This document shows, one piece after another, positions 25,048-36,309 of a stretch of 64,000 bases of DNA; within the stretch, counting starts at the first letter, position 1; the number at the start of each line of letters is the position of its first letter. Source of the DNA: Alphaproteobacteria bacterium (lineage in GTDB: Bacteria > Pseudomonadota > Alphaproteobacteria > Rhizobiales > Aestuariivirgaceae); the NCBI GenBank assembly GCA_024640405.1, contig JAHEFB010000107.1, positions 1-64,000 on the forward strand, read 5' to 3'. Made by a program: the position numbers and the translations under genes. The notes beneath the pieces are model-generated. The model searched no databases. It saw only the letters and a program-made list of their open reading frames with translations, and was not told the origin of the DNA.

Positions 25048-25988
25048 TACTCAACCCCCTCCGCCCTGGCCTGATAATGATTGAACATCATGATCGGTAC
25101 TACCAGCAGCAGCAGCAGGACAATCGCGACAGCCGAAGCAACCGGCCAATCGGTGTTCAGGAAAAACTCGTCGAACAGAACCCGCCCGATCATCGGGCTG
25201 CTGCCGGTACCGAGCAATACCGGAATTACGTATTCTCCGGTTGCCGGAATAAACACCAGCATGGAGCCTGCAACTATTCCGGGAACCGACAGCGGCAGCG
25301 TTACATCGAGAAATGTCCGTGCAGGCGTGGAACCCAGATCCATGGCAGCTTCGGTGAGTGTATTGTCCAGCCGTTCCAGATTCGCATACAGCGGCAGGAT
25401 CATGAACGGCAGGTACGAATAGACAATACCGATATAGACAGCAAAGTCCGTGTTCATCATCTGCAACGGCTCGTCAATGATGCCAATCGCCAGCAAGACA
25501 TTGTTGATCGTTCCATTGGTGCCCAGCAATCCAATCCATGCATATATCCGCAACAGGAATGACGTCCAGAACGGCAGTATGACCAAAAGCAGCAGGATAT
25601 TGCGGGTTGCCCCGGACGACCGCGCAATTCCATAAGCCATCGGGTAGCCAAGCAGCAGGCAGAAAACCGTCGAGATGGCGGCAATTTTCAACGAGTTCAG
25701 GTACCCGGTGTAATATAGCGAGTCATTGATCAGATAGCCGAAATTGGTTGCGATGTTGGCCTGCAGCGCTTCCCAGCTGAACGGTATCTTGAAGGGCGGA
25801 ATGGAATAGGCAGCTTCCGAAACCGCGATAACCATGACAATGAAAAACGGGGCCAGAAAAAACAGCAACAGCCAGAAGTACGGGATACCGGCAACGATCT
25901 TGCGCCAGCCATTCCGATTGAGCCAGCGCTGAAACCCGCTCCGCTGCGTGGCGGAAGATGACACGCTCTTGCCGGCAAGCTCGCTCAT
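25047..25988 (-). CDS. potH: Polyamine-type ABC transporter permease, PotH-like
   Basis: 313 residues from ATG 25988; a GTG one codon upstream is possible. It begins with a hydrophilic tail and then a first span (IPYFWLLLFFLAPFFIVMVI). The EAA loop is EAAMDLGSTPARTFLDVTLP. Overlaps the ATPase stop by one base. Pairs with PotI to form the membrane channel. Confidence 0.85.
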   Translation of the reverse strand: MSELAGKSVSSSATQRSGFQRWLNRNGWRKIVAGIPYFWLLLFFLAPFFIVMVIAVSEAAYSIPPFKIPFSWEALQANIATNFGYLINDSLYYTGYLNSLKIAAISTVFCLLLGYPMAYGIARSSGATRNILLLLVILPFWTSFLLRIYAWIGLLGTNGTINNVLLAIGIIDEPLQMMNTDFAVYIGIVYSYLPFMILPLYANLERLDNTLTEAAMDLGSTPARTFLDVTLPLSVPGIVAGSMLVFIPATGEYVIPVLLGTGSSPMIGRVLFDEFFLNTDWPVASAVAIVLLLLLVVPIMMFNHYQARAEGVE

Positions 25989-27100
25989 CACGGTTCCTCC
26001 GGCAGCACGATTGCCGAATTTGCATCCCAGGTCAGCCAGACCTTGTCGTCCCAGTCAACCTGCCGGTCAGCCTCTTCGACACGCTGGTCGTTGACCCGGT
26101 TGACGCGTATCAGTTCACCACTTTCCAGTTTGACCCGATATAGCGAGTCCTTGCCGAAATATCCGAGATCCAGGACTTCGCCTTGCACCGCATTCACAGT
26201 GGTTGATTTCGGTCTCGACCTGGAGATTGATATCTTCTCCGGCCGCACAGCAACACCGACGGCATCGCCCGACTTGATACCGGGCGAAACAGGCGCCTCA
26301 AATGTGCAGCCTGCTTTTGCCGCATTGATGCGGGCCTTACCCGCCTTGACACTGGTCACTGTGCCGTCAAACAGGTTGATGGAACCGATAAAGTCAGCGG
26401 TAAAACGCGAGGTCGGGAATTCGTAGACGTCAGTCGGCGTGCCTACCTGCTTGATGACTCCGCGATCCATGATGGCAATGCGTGAGGCCAGGGTCATGGC
26501 TTCTTCCTGGTCATGAGTAACGACAATGAATGTGACGCCCAGCTCTTCTTGAATATTGATCAACTCAAACTGGGTCTGTTCGCGCAGTTTCTTGTCGAGC
26601 GCCCCGAGCGGCTCATCCAGCAGCAAGACCTTTGGGCTCTTGGCCAGGGCACGCGCCAGAGCCACACGCTGGCGTTGACCACCGGATAGCTGATGCGGCT
26701 TGCGGGCGGCGAACTGGCCCAGTTGCACCAGATCAAGAAGCTCACTGACCCGTTGCTTGCGCTCACCATCGCTCATTGCTTCATGTTTCAGGCCATAACC
26801 GATATTCTTTTCCACATTCATGTGCGGGAACAGCGCATACGACTGGAACATCATGTTTACCGGCCGGTTGAAAGGCTGCACGTCACCCATGTCCTGCCCG
26901 TCTATGATGATACGGCCGGAGGTCGGTGTTTCAAAACCCGCCAGCATGCGCAGCAAGGTTGTTTTGCCACACCCTGACCCGCCGAGAAGGGCAAACAGTT
27001 CACCCTTGCTGATGTCCAGTGAAACATTATCCACGGCGACAAATTCGCCGAATTTCTTGGTAACATTCTCGATACGAATAAAGCTGTCGTCAGCTGTCAT
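25988..27100 (-). CDS. potG: Polyamine-type ABC transporter ATPase, PotG/PotA-like
   Basis: 370 residues from ATG 27100 (MTADDSFIRIENVTKKFGEF); 13 residues of open frame upstream are less likely. Walker A GGSGCGKTTLLRML, signature LSGGQRQRVALARAL, Walker B VLLLDEPLGALD and the switch His in VVTHDQEEAM are intact. The C-terminal TOBE-type region (VAVRPEKISISRS) is typical of spermidine/putrescine and Fe(III) importers. Lies 82 bp after the binding-protein gene, with the permeases directly downstream. Confidence 0.87.
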   Translation of the reverse strand: MTADDSFIRIENVTKKFGEFVAVDNVSLDISKGELFALLGGSGCGKTTLLRMLAGFETPTSGRIIIDGQDMGDVQPFNRPVNMMFQSYALFPHMNVEKNIGYGLKHEAMSDGERKQRVSELLDLVQLGQFAARKPHQLSGGQRQRVALARALAKSPKVLLLDEPLGALDKKLREQTQFELINIQEELGVTFIVVTHDQEEAMTLASRIAIMDRGVIKQVGTPTDVYEFPTSRFTADFIGSINLFDGTVTSVKAGKARINAAKAGCTFEAPVSPGIKSGDAVGVAVRPEKISISRSRPKSTTVNAVQGEVLDLGYFGKDSLYRVKLESGELIRVNRVNDQRVEEADRQVDWDDKVWLTWDANSAIVLPEEP

Positions 27101-27182
27101 GAAATGGACCCGTCCCGACTTGAGAGAAACATCCCGCAAGGCTCTGACGAGTCTTGCGGGCGTATGGTCATATCAAATCAGG

Positions 27183-28292
27183 TCACGAACCTGTCTTGAT
27201 TTTGGTCCAAGCACGGGTCAATGCACGCTGAGCCTTCGGCGACAGGGACTTGGATGTCCACAACCGCTTCTTGATCTCTTCATTGGGATAAATCGCCGGA
27301 TCATCGAGAATTTCCTTCAGGACGAATTCTCCTGCTTTGGCGTTGGCATTGGCATAGTAGGTGAAATTGGTAGCACCTGCGATGACCTTGGGGTCGAGCA
27401 TGAAGTTCAGGAACTTGTGCGCATTATCGACATTCTTGGCATCCTTGGGTATGGCCCAGACATCAAACCATGCCGGTGATCCGGTAGCCGGCACCTGGTA
27501 GCCGAGGTTGATTTCAACACCGGCATCGGATGCACGCGATGTCGCCGTAGCATAATCGCCCGACCAGTTATTGATCACACACAATTCCTTGTTGGGAATG
27601 GCGTTCAGATAGTTTGACGCATCAAATGTCTTGATGTACTGGCGAACAGGCTTGAATGCCTCAACCACTGCATCATAGTCGGCAGGGTCTTCGGTGTTCG
27701 GGTCCTTGCCCAGATATGACAAGACCATCGGTATGACATCACGCGGACTTTCCAGCACCGAGATGCCGCAATCTGCAACCTTGGACGCAAACTCGGGTTT
27801 CATGAGGATGTCCATGGTACCCATCGGTGCGTTGTCACCAAGCCGTTCCTTGACCATGTCGAGATTATAGGTGATGCCGGTGGTACCCCACATGTATACC
27901 ACACTGTACTCATTGCCCGGATCCCAGTTCTCCACCGTTTTTAGAATACCGGCATCCTGGTTCGAGTAATTGCTCAGCTTGGACCGGTCAATTTTCTGAA
28001 AGGCGCCTGCCTGGATGAACTTGGGCAACTGGCTTCCTGAATGCAGCACCACGTCGTAACCTGAAGAGCCGGCCAGCATTTTGGCTTCCTCGGTCTCGGC
28101 AGCGTCATAGGTGTCATAAACCACCTTGATGCCTGTCGCCTTGGTAAAATCAGCCAGTGTAGTTTCACCGATATAATCGACCCAGTTGTAGACATGAACG
28201 ACTTCTTCGGCTTGAGCTGCCTGCGCCGTGATGAGCACGGCTGTCGCAGCCGCCCCCATTGTAAGCGCAATTCTGCGTGTAATTCTTGCCAT
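27183..28292 (-). CDS. potF: Periplasmic polyamine-type binding protein, PotF-like
   Basis: 369 residues from ATG 28292, with GGGAG upstream; the longer frame to 28400 is unneeded. A signal peptide (MARITRRIALTMGAAATAVL, cleavage near AQAEE) precedes a PotF/PotD-type fold: VVHVYNWVDYIGETTLADF, TGIKVVYDTYDA, SGYDVVLHSGSQLPKF and NNWSGDYATA. PotF proteins bind putrescine and related cations through acidic and aromatic residues. Here the Rieske gene immediately upstream suggests a methylated ammonium compound. Starts 118 bp after the Rieske stop, probably in the same transcript. Confidence 0.85.
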   Translation of the reverse strand: MARITRRIALTMGAAATAVLITAQAAQAEEVVHVYNWVDYIGETTLADFTKATGIKVVYDTYDAAETEEAKMLAGSSGYDVVLHSGSQLPKFIQAGAFQKIDRSKLSNYSNQDAGILKTVENWDPGNEYSVVYMWGTTGITYNLDMVKERLGDNAPMGTMDILMKPEFASKVADCGISVLESPRDVIPMVLSYLGKDPNTEDPADYDAVVEAFKPVRQYIKTFDASNYLNAIPNKELCVINNWSGDYATATSRASDAGVEINLGYQVPATGSPAWFDVWAIPKDAKNVDNAHKFLNFMLDPKVIAGATNFTYYANANAKAGEFVLKEILDDPAIYPNEEIKKRLWTSKSLSPKAQRALTRAWTKIKTGS

Positions 28293-28410
28293 CGTATTGT
28301 TACTCCCTGTTAAAATACTTTCTGTTTTGAAGCTTACTGCGCAATCTGCTTTTTTTACAACGTTGAAATTCAGGCAGAGTTGCCGGTATTTCGGATACAT
28401 CCCAAATCGT

Positions 28411-29673
28411 CTATTGCTGACCCCCTAGCAGCTTGTTGTTGATGGATTCCAGGCGTCCACTCTCCGGTGGTTCCGATTGCCTCAGCACAGGCATTACAGC
28501 CCGCAGCTGATCGTGATATTGTTTTACGCCGTACTCCAGATCAGACAGGATGAAACCCTGAAATCCGCTTGAATGCGCGGCCTCGTTGGACCACACGGTC
28601 AACTGGACGTCTTCTGCCGAAGTATCACTGTCGATCCGCTGAGACAGGTACTGTGAAGCCCTGATGCGCCGGTTGAATGTCGCATCACCATGATCTGAAA
28701 GCGGTATGGCATAGGAGGAGCTGCGTATGACAGTCTGACAGGTGGCAAGTGGATATTCCTGATAAAACCCCATGCTGTCCGGGTAGAAATATAACACCAG
28801 ATTTGGAAACATGCCGATGTAAAGCCATGCTCGACGATGGCTCTCAGGCAGATAGTCAATCTCCGGCAGAATGTTGTTATAGGCCCGTACTGACCACAAC
28901 CGGATGCTCTCGTCCCGCAATGACGCGAACGAACGCGTGGTTCCATCCTGCCAGGGTTCGTCGAAGTAAGTGTGGCCGTACAGGTCCTGCAGCCCAGGAT
29001 GTGCCATGGGAACATGGTAACCCTCATTGTCGACATCCCGGACACATTTCCAGTTAGACCCTATCTGCTGGGACCAGAAGCTACCCCCGATCGGTTCTGC
29101 CTCGGATGAACGATACAATGCTATTTCAGCTTCATGGCGGGCAAGTATGTCTGCCACGGCCGGCTGCGGGCCGGGCTGAAATCTTACGAACACGAAGCCG
29201 TGCCAGACCTCAAACTCGACCGGCACAAGGCCATGCTCGACAGGATCGAGCTTGGGAACTGCTCTTGGTTGGACAACAGTGCGCAAGGTACCATCCAGAT
29301 TGAATGACCAGCCATGGAAGGGACACACCAGGGCAGAGCCGCATGTACCGGTCTCGTTGACCACCACACGCGAACCGCGATGCCGGCAGACATTGTGGAA
29401 AGCCCGTATCTGGTTGTCCTTGCCGCGCACTATGATTGCGCGCTCTCCCGCCACGTCAAAACAGAAATAGTCTCCCGGTTCAGGCGCATTGCTGACATGG
29501 CCTGCCAATTGCCAGTGGCGGCGGAACAGTATTGCTCGTTCCAGCTCCAGTTGCTCTTCGCTTGTATAGGCCCACGCCGGTAATCCGCTGCGGTCCCATT
29601 CGTCAGGTACCGCTTCAATTTGCGATTTATCCAGAGCAGGTGGGGCGGCGTTGAAGCGTTCAATCCGGGTCAT
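28411..29673 (-). CDS. Rieske-type oxygenase, betaine/quaternary-amine demethylase-like
   Basis: 420 residues. The Rieske [2Fe-2S] site is C96, H98, C117 and H120 (CRHRG...CPFHGW). The mononuclear iron ligands are H220 and H225 in NEGYHVPMAH. The bridging acid three residues before the first His is Glu217, not the Asp of ring-hydroxylating dioxygenases. As I recall, Glu here is characteristic of the carnitine/betaine (CntA, GbcA-type) quaternary amine oxygenases. No reductase gene is adjacent. First gene of the operon with the PotFGHI importer. A BetI-like dyad overlaps its promoter. Confidence 0.83.
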   Translation of the reverse strand: MTRIERFNAAPPALDKSQIEAVPDEWDRSGLPAWAYTSEEQLELERAILFRRHWQLAGHVSNAPEPGDYFCFDVAGERAIIVRGKDNQIRAFHNVCRHRGSRVVVNETGTCGSALVCPFHGWSFNLDGTLRTVVQPRAVPKLDPVEHGLVPVEFEVWHGFVFVRFQPGPQPAVADILARHEAEIALYRSSEAEPIGGSFWSQQIGSNWKCVRDVDNEGYHVPMAHPGLQDLYGHTYFDEPWQDGTTRSFASLRDESIRLWSVRAYNNILPEIDYLPESHRRAWLYIGMFPNLVLYFYPDSMGFYQEYPLATCQTVIRSSSYAIPLSDHGDATFNRRIRASQYLSQRIDSDTSAEDVQLTVWSNEAAHSSGFQGFILSDLEYGVKQYHDQLRAVMPVLRQSEPPESGRLESINNKLLGGQQ

Positions 29674-29697
29674 CCGAAACAGCCTTTATAAACTGAA

Positions 29698-29736
29698 TGA
29701 ACGTTCAATATAACATCATTTATTCAGTGCTGACAA
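29698..29736 (-). promoter_or_regulatory. Promoter and BetI-like operator of the Rieske/importer operon
   Basis: On the minus strand, TTGTCA (29736-29731), then 17-18 bases and TTATAT/TATATT (29713-29707), a good sigma-70 pair. The perfect dyad TGAACGTTCA (29698-29707) starts at the -10, and its context AATGAACGTTCAAT is one base from the ATTGAACGTTCAAT-type site I recall for the TetR-family choline/betaine repressor BetI. The Rieske ATG lies 24 bases downstream. This placement fits repression. Confidence 0.6.
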
Positions 29737-29952
29737 TTCCGGATTTGAAAATAGATGTCGGAAAATCTCGAATCTGACGTGACGTTTCAGTGCAAAAAAA
29801 CCAGTTTTGCGCCAAATTTCGCAAAAAACAGAGCATATCTCTTGCCCAGGACGACCAACGATCCGAACTGACCCACCGCTAAAACATTTGTATTACCAGA
29901 TCGCAGTAACGGCGACTACCGGACTTGCAGGACCGCTACTCCCACAATCGCT

Positions 29953-32064
<2,112 letters not shown>

Positions 32065-33744
32065 TCAGCCCGTCGCCGACAGCAGCCGGTCAGCCTGGGC
32101 ACGGGCTTCCGACGTGACTTCTGCACCAGATAACATGCGGGCAATTTCCTCGCGACGTCCGTCACCGGTTAGCGGCGTAACGCGGGTGATCATACGCCGA
32201 TGGGCGCCGTCCCCGGTTTCTTCCATCTTGGAAATCAGCAAATGGGCGTCAGCGCGTGAGGCAACCTGCGGGCTGTGCGTTACCGCCAAAACCTGCAACC
32301 CCTTCGACATGCGCGAAAGCCGCTGGCCGATCGCGTCTGCAACAGCCCCGCCGACACCGGTATCAATCTCGTCGAACACCAGCGTCGGGGCAGACGCGCG
32401 CGCCGCCAGCACCACCTTGAGAGCCAGCAGGAAGCGCGACAGTTCTCCGCCGGACGCTGCCTTGACGATAGGTGCCAGAGGTGTTCCCGGATTCGCCGCT
32501 ATCAGAAACTCCACCCGGTCAATGCCATGCGATCCCGCGCGCGCTTCATCTGTCACGACACGGGTTTCAAATCGCGCCTTTTCGAGACGCAATGGCGCAA
32601 GCTCAGACAATATTTCCTGATCCAGCTTCACTGCTGCCTTCATGCGTGCATCTGACAATTTGAGAGCAACATTGTCATAAACCGCCTGTGCCTCATCACG
32701 CGCCTTTTTGAGTTTGGCCAGCAAAACCCCGCCGTCATCAATGGATTGCAGGTCAGTTTCAAATCGCTCCATCAAGCCAGCAAGATCATCCACCTGCACT
32801 TTGTGTTTGCGGGCAAGCGCACGCAGCGCAAACAGGCGTTCTTCCGCTTTTTCAAGTTCGGCCGGGTTAAGCACAAACTCACGCGCTGCCGCGTCCAGCT
32901 GGTTTTGCGCCTCGTTCATTTCAATGACAGCACGCTCCAACGCTGCACAGACCGGATCAAGGCTGCCCTTTGCCTGCTCCCGTCGCCTTTCCAGTTTTCG
33001 CAGCGCCGTGTTCAGCGCGGCAATCGTGTCACCGTCGGAAACCGCTTTTTGCGCTTCATTGACCACCGAAGAAAACTCTTCGGCATTCATCATCATCTGA
33101 CGCTTGTCCGCGAGGCTGGCTTCTTCACCAGGTTGCGGATCCAGTTCATGCATTTCCTTCAAGGCATGTTCCAGAAAAGCTCGTTCCGTTTCAGCCCTGT
33201 CGAGCCGGGTCTGGTGAGCATCATAAGCCTCGCGAGCACTGCTCAGCGCTGCCCAGGCTGTTTCGACCTTTTGAACCTTGCCGTCCAGTTCGCCATAAGC
33301 ATCCAGAGCGGTGCGGTGAAATGAAACATCCATCAGTGCGCGGTCGTCATGCTGGCCATGAATTTCCGCCAGCAGACCGCCCAACTGGCGAAGCAGGTTC
33401 ACGCTTGAGGGCTGATCGTTGATGAAAACCCGGGATTTGCCGTCCGCACCCTGAATCCGGCGAATGACAATGCCGTCTTCGCCCGCCTCAATTTCCGCCT
33501 CCGCCAACAAGGAATAGGCAGCATGGTTCGAGGGAGGAAAGAAACCCGCGGTGACACTGCCCTTGTCGCAACCTGTCCGGACCAGGGATGCATCACCGCG
33601 TGCACCGAGCGCCAGTCCGAGAGAATCCAGCAGGATTGACTTCCCGGCACCGGTTTCACCGGTGAATACACCCAGGCCTTCTTCAAGACTGAGGTCCAGT
33701 TTCTCGATAAGGACAATGTCGCGTATGGCAAGATGTGTCAGCAT
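32065..33744 (-). CDS. recN: DNA repair ATPase RecN
   Basis: 559 residues, an SMC-like protein in double-strand break repair. Walker A is GETGAGKSILLDSLGLALG (residues 29-47). A coiled-coil middle follows (ERRREQAKGSLDPVCAALER region), and the C-terminal part has the signature SGGELSRFLLALKVVL and Walker B TLVFDEIDTGVGG. Length is normal. In most relatives bamD precedes it directly. Here three unrelated genes lie between bamD and recN. Confidence 0.95.
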   Translation of the reverse strand: MLTHLAIRDIVLIEKLDLSLEEGLGVFTGETGAGKSILLDSLGLALGARGDASLVRTGCDKGSVTAGFFPPSNHAAYSLLAEAEIEAGEDGIVIRRIQGADGKSRVFINDQPSSVNLLRQLGGLLAEIHGQHDDRALMDVSFHRTALDAYGELDGKVQKVETAWAALSSAREAYDAHQTRLDRAETERAFLEHALKEMHELDPQPGEEASLADKRQMMMNAEEFSSVVNEAQKAVSDGDTIAALNTALRKLERRREQAKGSLDPVCAALERAVIEMNEAQNQLDAAAREFVLNPAELEKAEERLFALRALARKHKVQVDDLAGLMERFETDLQSIDDGGVLLAKLKKARDEAQAVYDNVALKLSDARMKAAVKLDQEILSELAPLRLEKARFETRVVTDEARAGSHGIDRVEFLIAANPGTPLAPIVKAASGGELSRFLLALKVVLAARASAPTLVFDEIDTGVGGAVADAIGQRLSRMSKGLQVLAVTHSPQVASRADAHLLISKMEETGDGAHRRMITRVTPLTGDGRREEIARMLSGAEVTSEARAQADRLLSATG

Positions 33745-33812
33745 GGCTGGCGCTGTTTATAGCGCATTTTTTTAGAATCGGGCGAGAGGAATAGCACCAA
33801 GACCACACTGAT

Positions 33813-34580
33813 CTATCCGTGCATCGTCAGACCACCAGAGACACTTATGGTCTGCCCGGTAATATAATCCGCATCGGAACTGGCGAGAAAGGCAATGATG
33901 CCGGGATAATCTGCCGGCTGCCCCAGGCGGCGCATGGGGATCGCTCGGATCAGTCCTTCAACCAGCCTCCTGCCCTGTTCCCCGTCACCGGCAAAGCTGG
34001 CTAACAGGGGGGTTTGTGTCGGTCCCGGACAAACCGAATTGATTTGAACATTTTTTTGGGCAAGCTCACGCGCCAGCGTTTTGGAAAAAGCGATTATGCC
34101 GCCCTTGCAGGCAGAGTACACGGCTTCACCGGACGAACCCACGCGCCCGGCATCGGACGCCACATTGATGACCTTGCCGGCCTCGCGCTGTACCATCCGG
34201 CTTACCACCGTGTGATGCAGGTTGAGCGGACCATACAGATTGATGTCAATTATCTTTCGCCACAAGACCGGCTCAGTACTCAGAAAAGCCTTGGCCTCGT
34301 CCCAACCGGCATTGTTGACCAGTACATCAATTGCACCAAGATTTTGTTCCACCGCCCGAACGACTGCTTCAACTGCATCATAGTCCGAGATGTCGCTTTC
34401 ATAGGACCGGGCAACTCCTCCGGTATCGGCGATCAGTTTACCTGTTTCAGCAGCCCCACTGGCGTTGATATCAAGGATGGCAAGTTTCGCGCCTTCCTGG
34501 GCAAACCGCTGGCAAACCGCTCTGCCAATGCCGCTGCCGCCACCGGTAACGACGACTACCTTTCCCTCTAGACCTCGCAT
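33813..34580 (-). CDS. Short-chain dehydrogenase/reductase, BadH-like
   Basis: 255 residues from ATG 34580 (TGATG overlap with the upstream stop). Classical SDR: cofactor site VVVTGGGSGIGRAV, NNAG in VLVNNAGWDEAKAF, catalytic Ser in NVASDAGRVGSSGEAVYSACK with Tyr-x3-Lys, and C-terminal GQTISVSGGLTMHG. The NAGW and SDAGRVGSSGEAVY motifs closely resemble 2-hydroxycyclohexanecarboxyl-CoA dehydrogenase (BadH). Acidic D38 region LDINASG favours NAD. Inserted between recN and bamD with the glutamate-synthase-like gene; probably co-transcribed with it. Confidence 0.8.
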   Translation of the reverse strand: MRGLEGKVVVVTGGGSGIGRAVCQRFAQEGAKLAILDINASGAAETGKLIADTGGVARSYESDISDYDAVEAVVRAVEQNLGAIDVLVNNAGWDEAKAFLSTEPVLWRKIIDINLYGPLNLHHTVVSRMVQREAGKVINVASDAGRVGSSGEAVYSACKGGIIAFSKTLARELAQKNVQINSVCPGPTQTPLLASFAGDGEQGRRLVEGLIRAIPMRRLGQPADYPGIIAFLASSDADYITGQTISVSGGLTMHG

Positions 34581-36133
34581 CAAGTCATCTCCGTTGCAGT
34601 ATGTGTTTGATCCGTCTTGCCGACCGGCGGATAGATTTCACTCAGCGGACGGGTTTTGCCGTCAGCCTGGACGACGCGCACATGCTTGCGTTGAAGCTCC
34701 CGCACATGCGGTACCCCGCAGGCATGCGCGATCAAACCGGCTCCGTACTGGATCTTTTCGACATAATTTTTTACCCGAACAGCCTTGTCAGACGGATCAA
34801 GCCCACGCTGCAAATGGAGTTGGTGAGTAGTGATACCGGTTGGGCAGGTATTCTTATTGCATTTGAGTGACTGGATGCATCCGAGCGCGAACATGAACCC
34901 ACGCGCGGAATTGACGAAATCCGCACCCGCACAGTAAGCCCAGGCGACCTCGGCCGGAGTAATCAGTTTACCGGCACAGATTACGCGAATACGCCCTTTC
35001 AGTTTGTGTTTCTCCAACACATCAACCACCATCGGAAGGGCCTCGCGAACGCTCAACGCAGTATTGTCGATCAACGGCATGGGGGCAGCTCCGGTACCCC
35101 CGTCACCTGAATCAATTGTGATAAAATCAGGGGCCGACGCAGTTCCGCGTTGCTTGATCAGCTTGCACAGGTCATCAAGCCACTCCACACCCCCCATTGC
35201 GGTTTTGAACCCTGTTGGCAAACCGGACACATCCCGCACGCGCGCAACAAAATCCAGTAACCCGGCATGATCGGCAATTTCAGCATGGCGGTTTGGAGAC
35301 AGCGATGCTTTTCCGACCGGTATACCTCTTATTTTCGCAATTTCCTCATTTACCTTGTCCGCAGGCAGAATGCCCCCTTTGCCAGGCTTTGCACCCTGGC
35401 TGAGCTTGATCTCGACCATCTTGACCTGCGGCAGGTTTGCAATTTCCCGTAACTTGCTCTCTGAAAAGTTACCCTGCTCATCCCGGACACCATACTTGGC
35501 GGTACCGATCTGAAAAATGATATCACAACCGCCCGACAGATGATGTTCTGACAACCCGCCCTCGCCGGTATTGAGCCAGCAGCCGGCCAATTTGGCGCCC
35601 TTCGACAAGGCTCGCACAGCTGGCCCGGAAAGCGAACCGTAACTCATGGCGGAAATATTGATCAACGAACCAGCCTGATAGGGCTCGCGCGCACCTTCTC
35701 CTATGGTCAACTTTGGCGGTTCGGAAATCTCGTTATCCAGCAAACCATATATTTCGCTGGCAAAAATCGGTGTTCCGACAATCGAAATATTCTCGGTCGA
35801 ACCAAATGCAACCGTGTTGTCGACCCCTGCGGCAGATTTGTAGGCCCATTCGCGTTGCGCACGATTGAACGGCATTTCCTCGCGATCCTGGGAGAAGAAA
35901 TATTGCCTGAAAAACTCGCCCAAAGTCGAGAACAAGGGTCTGAACCGCCCAATGACGGGATAGTTATGACGGATGGCATCGCGACGTTGGCTGACGTCGA
36001 TCACGAACATCATCAATACGGCCAGCATGATCACGCCGACAGCAAACACAAACAGGGTCGAGAAAAACGACAGCGATTCGGATACAATTCTTCCGACAAA
36101 ATCCATTTCTTGTTCCCGTCGTTTGCTCTTCAT
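34580..36133 (-). CDS. Membrane-anchored FMN glutamate-synthase-domain protein
   Basis: 517 residues from ATG 36133; ATG 36106 (MDFVGRI) has the better ribosome site. An N-terminal span (FFSTLFVFAVGVIMLAVLMM) precedes a GltB central/FMN domain: MSYGSLSGPAVRALSKGAKL, GEGGLSEHHLSGG, IDSGDGGTGAAPMPLID and the Fe-S type loop CIQSLKCNKNTCPTGI. It lacks the amidotransferase domain, as do YerD-type proteins and the MgsC/GlxD family. True reaction unknown; glutamate synthase or methylglutamate synthase-like chemistry is possible. Coupled to the downstream SDR gene. Confidence 0.8.
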   Translation of the reverse strand: MKSKRREQEMDFVGRIVSESLSFFSTLFVFAVGVIMLAVLMMFVIDVSQRRDAIRHNYPVIGRFRPLFSTLGEFFRQYFFSQDREEMPFNRAQREWAYKSAAGVDNTVAFGSTENISIVGTPIFASEIYGLLDNEISEPPKLTIGEGAREPYQAGSLINISAMSYGSLSGPAVRALSKGAKLAGCWLNTGEGGLSEHHLSGGCDIIFQIGTAKYGVRDEQGNFSESKLREIANLPQVKMVEIKLSQGAKPGKGGILPADKVNEEIAKIRGIPVGKASLSPNRHAEIADHAGLLDFVARVRDVSGLPTGFKTAMGGVEWLDDLCKLIKQRGTASAPDFITIDSGDGGTGAAPMPLIDNTALSVREALPMVVDVLEKHKLKGRIRVICAGKLITPAEVAWAYCAGADFVNSARGFMFALGCIQSLKCNKNTCPTGITTHQLHLQRGLDPSDKAVRVKNYVEKIQYGAGLIAHACGVPHVRELQRKHVRVVQADGKTRPLSEIYPPVGKTDQTHTATEMT

Positions 36134-36309
36134 CCGTTTCAGGAATGAAAGGTGATCTTCAGGCTAAAGGAACCTGATACAGGCCCAGCGGTCAACACAG
36201 CGTCTGGAATCTGTTCCTGTTCACGCGAGATTTGTTGATAAGCCGATTGTCACCCAATTGTCATCTGACCAACGTATCGGAGAATATCCCGAATTCAGGA
36301 GGGTGGATA

